Of a stretch of DNA of 64,000 bases, positions 62,476 through 64,000 are shown piece by piece (positions within the stretch are counted from its first letter, which is position 1; every line of letters begins with the position of its first letter). A program made the translations under genes and the position numbers. Origin of the DNA: Glandiceps talaboti (taxonomy: Eukaryota; Hemichordata; Enteropneusta; Spengelidae); assembly GCF_964340395.1 (NCBI RefSeq), contig NC_135550.1, positions 28,368,176 to 28,432,175 on the forward strand. The letters run 5' to 3'. The notes under the pieces were generated by a model. The model was not told where the DNA came from. It did not search any database and worked only from the letters and a program-made list of their open reading frames with translations.

Positions 62476-64000
62476 AATATATAACCTTTTCTATCAAGAA
62501 AAGCATGTTTTCTGATCATTGCAGATCATATGTTTTACAATCTCTCAGTTTTTAATCTTATAGTGAGTTTGTTGTCTTTGCAATGTTTTTAATTCATAGA
62601 ATGTAGCAAGTCTATGTAGAAGATACCCAGGAAGATTCATCTTCAAAAGGGTTATCTGTAACACTGGTAGATAGATTTGACTCTAGAGGGCAGCATAATA
62701 AATTATCAGCAAAACCACGAGATGGGTATTGTCTCTTTGCACCCTGATACATTCTATGAATGGATGATTTGAGAAGAATGTTGTTTTGTTGATAATCTTT
62801 TCAAAATTATGGAATTATGACTCTGTGCCAATCATTGTAATGATGTTTTTTTCTATTAATGATGACCTTTACGAAGTATTGTAGAAAGTCATAATTGAAA
62901 ATACCATGTGTGAAGCTTTTTTAAATTTCCCCCAAGATAGATTTCTCTCTAACCATTTACTGAACCACGTAATGAACCAGAAGATTCCTTATACATTTTA
63001 CAGTGGATAAATATGTATGTGTGTGCACACCACTACACAAGTAACTTCATGACATTGTATCTTCTTTTAAAAGGAAAATAGTACACCTCATTCAAGAAAG
63101 CCAAGGTAACATTGACACTGAATATCATGTCAATTGCCCACTTAAAAATAATACTGATGAAAATCAACGAGTCTTCTCAGAACTACAAAGAGTATGCCTG
63201 GCTTAAATGTACTATAAAGGTTCACAAAGTCTTTCTCTTCAATGAAAAAAGATATAATACTTTTCAGTAATGTACATTTATGATTATAAACAGAAGTGTA
63301 ATGTTTTTATAGTCATGGTCATGATAACTTGGCATTCCTTCATTTACATTCACATCCAGACATTCACATGTTTATGTGTAAAATGTGTATATTTCTTATT
63401 TTATCAACCAAAGAAATTGTATTTTGTCCATTGAAACACTATACCAATAATCCTAAATATACACAACACTTTAATATATACTTGTATGAATTAAACTTTC
63501 TCATGTATTTACAATATTTGACTGTAATATTTCAAATAAACATGAAAGAATTATATTGGCGTGAAAGTGTTGTAATATACATTATCATATATCAGCTAAT
63601 TATGTTTCACACTTTGACTTTGGCAATAGGGCATAAAACAAACAAATAATAGGGTATTCAAACACTTGACATAGCTTCATCTAACAAGAGACTAATCAAA
63701 GTTCCCAGAAGACCCATTAGAACTAACACCATACTGTTGTTGTATTTTTTGTGTTGCATTGTAGTTAATAAAGTTCTATTTTATGCAATGCAAGTACTAA
63801 ACTAGATTTAAGAATTGATTTCATGATAAACATTGCAATTCCAACAACTGCATGGTCATTGATTAGCCATATGCACAATTTGCTGACACACTATGTCCAA
63901 AGAAAGAGGAAGATATACATATACTAGTAATTGAATTCATTATAATTTACCAAGACACAAAACATTCACTCAGTTTAATTACTTCATGGGTAGAGCTAGA
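62476..64000 (+). other. 3' UTR and downstream region of the receptor gene
   Basis: Non-coding AT-rich sequence. AATAAA signals occur at 62697-62702, near 63534 and near 63766, so the 3' UTR may run to about 63,790. A TCTAGAGGGCAG fragment near 62682 recalls the inverted-end element at 12086. The 106-codon frame at 63329-63649 shows no recognisable feature. Confidence 0.5.

Overview
This window is nuclear DNA from an AT-rich animal genome. It holds split genes with standard GT/AG introns, convergent poly(A) signals, many microsatellites and short terminal-inverted-repeat elements. The proteins match vertebrate families along their whole length (DHRS7, PCNX4, ERMARD). The class A receptor and the marine-invertebrate style of repeats suggest a slowly evolving non-vertebrate bilaterian (an ambulacrarian, cephalochordate or spiralian). 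The exact phylum cannot be fixed from the sequence alone.

Layout: (1) 589-4398, minus: a complete seven-exon DHRS7-like short-chain dehydrogenase (copy A). (2) 8259-11655, plus: a second complete DHRS7 (copy B), head-to-head with copy A. The first six coding exons have identical lengths in both copies. (3) 14378-21158, minus: PCNX4 (pecanex-like 4), eight coding exons, 1,249 residues, tail-to-tail with copy B; their opposing poly(A) signals lie within 45 bp. (4) 21.7-22.6 kb: a short divergent promoter region. (5) 23073-42192, plus: ERMARD, 14 coding exons, 670 residues, with a HEPN-type R-x4-H motif. (6) 42.2-60.8 kb: an 18.6 kb stretch with no recognisable gene. (7) 60964-62475, plus: an intronless class A GPCR coding region, distantly adenosine-receptor-like but lacking the adenosine- and amine-binding residues.

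The PCNX4/DHRS7 convergent neighbourhood matches the human arrangement as I recall it (14q23.1), so this is probably ancient microsynteny with a local inverted duplication of DHRS7 added. The genes do not form one pathway. DHRS7, PCNX4 and ERMARD are all expected to be endomembrane proteins.

The most notable signals are: near-perfect identity restricted to exon 2 of the two otherwise diverged DHRS7 copies (a gene-conversion signature); several structured elements (a 372-bp element with perfect 106-bp inverted ends, a 128-bp MITE with a 9-bp target duplication, a Tc1-like TA-flanked MITE pair, and a TAGTCCCCGC-ended element with internal 150-bp tandem units); a 103-bp dimeric minisatellite in ERMARD; and a perfect 23-bp hairpin near 56.9 kb. 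No retrovirus-like element, CRISPR array, rRNA or tRNA gene was recognised. I found no clearly new multi-gene system.
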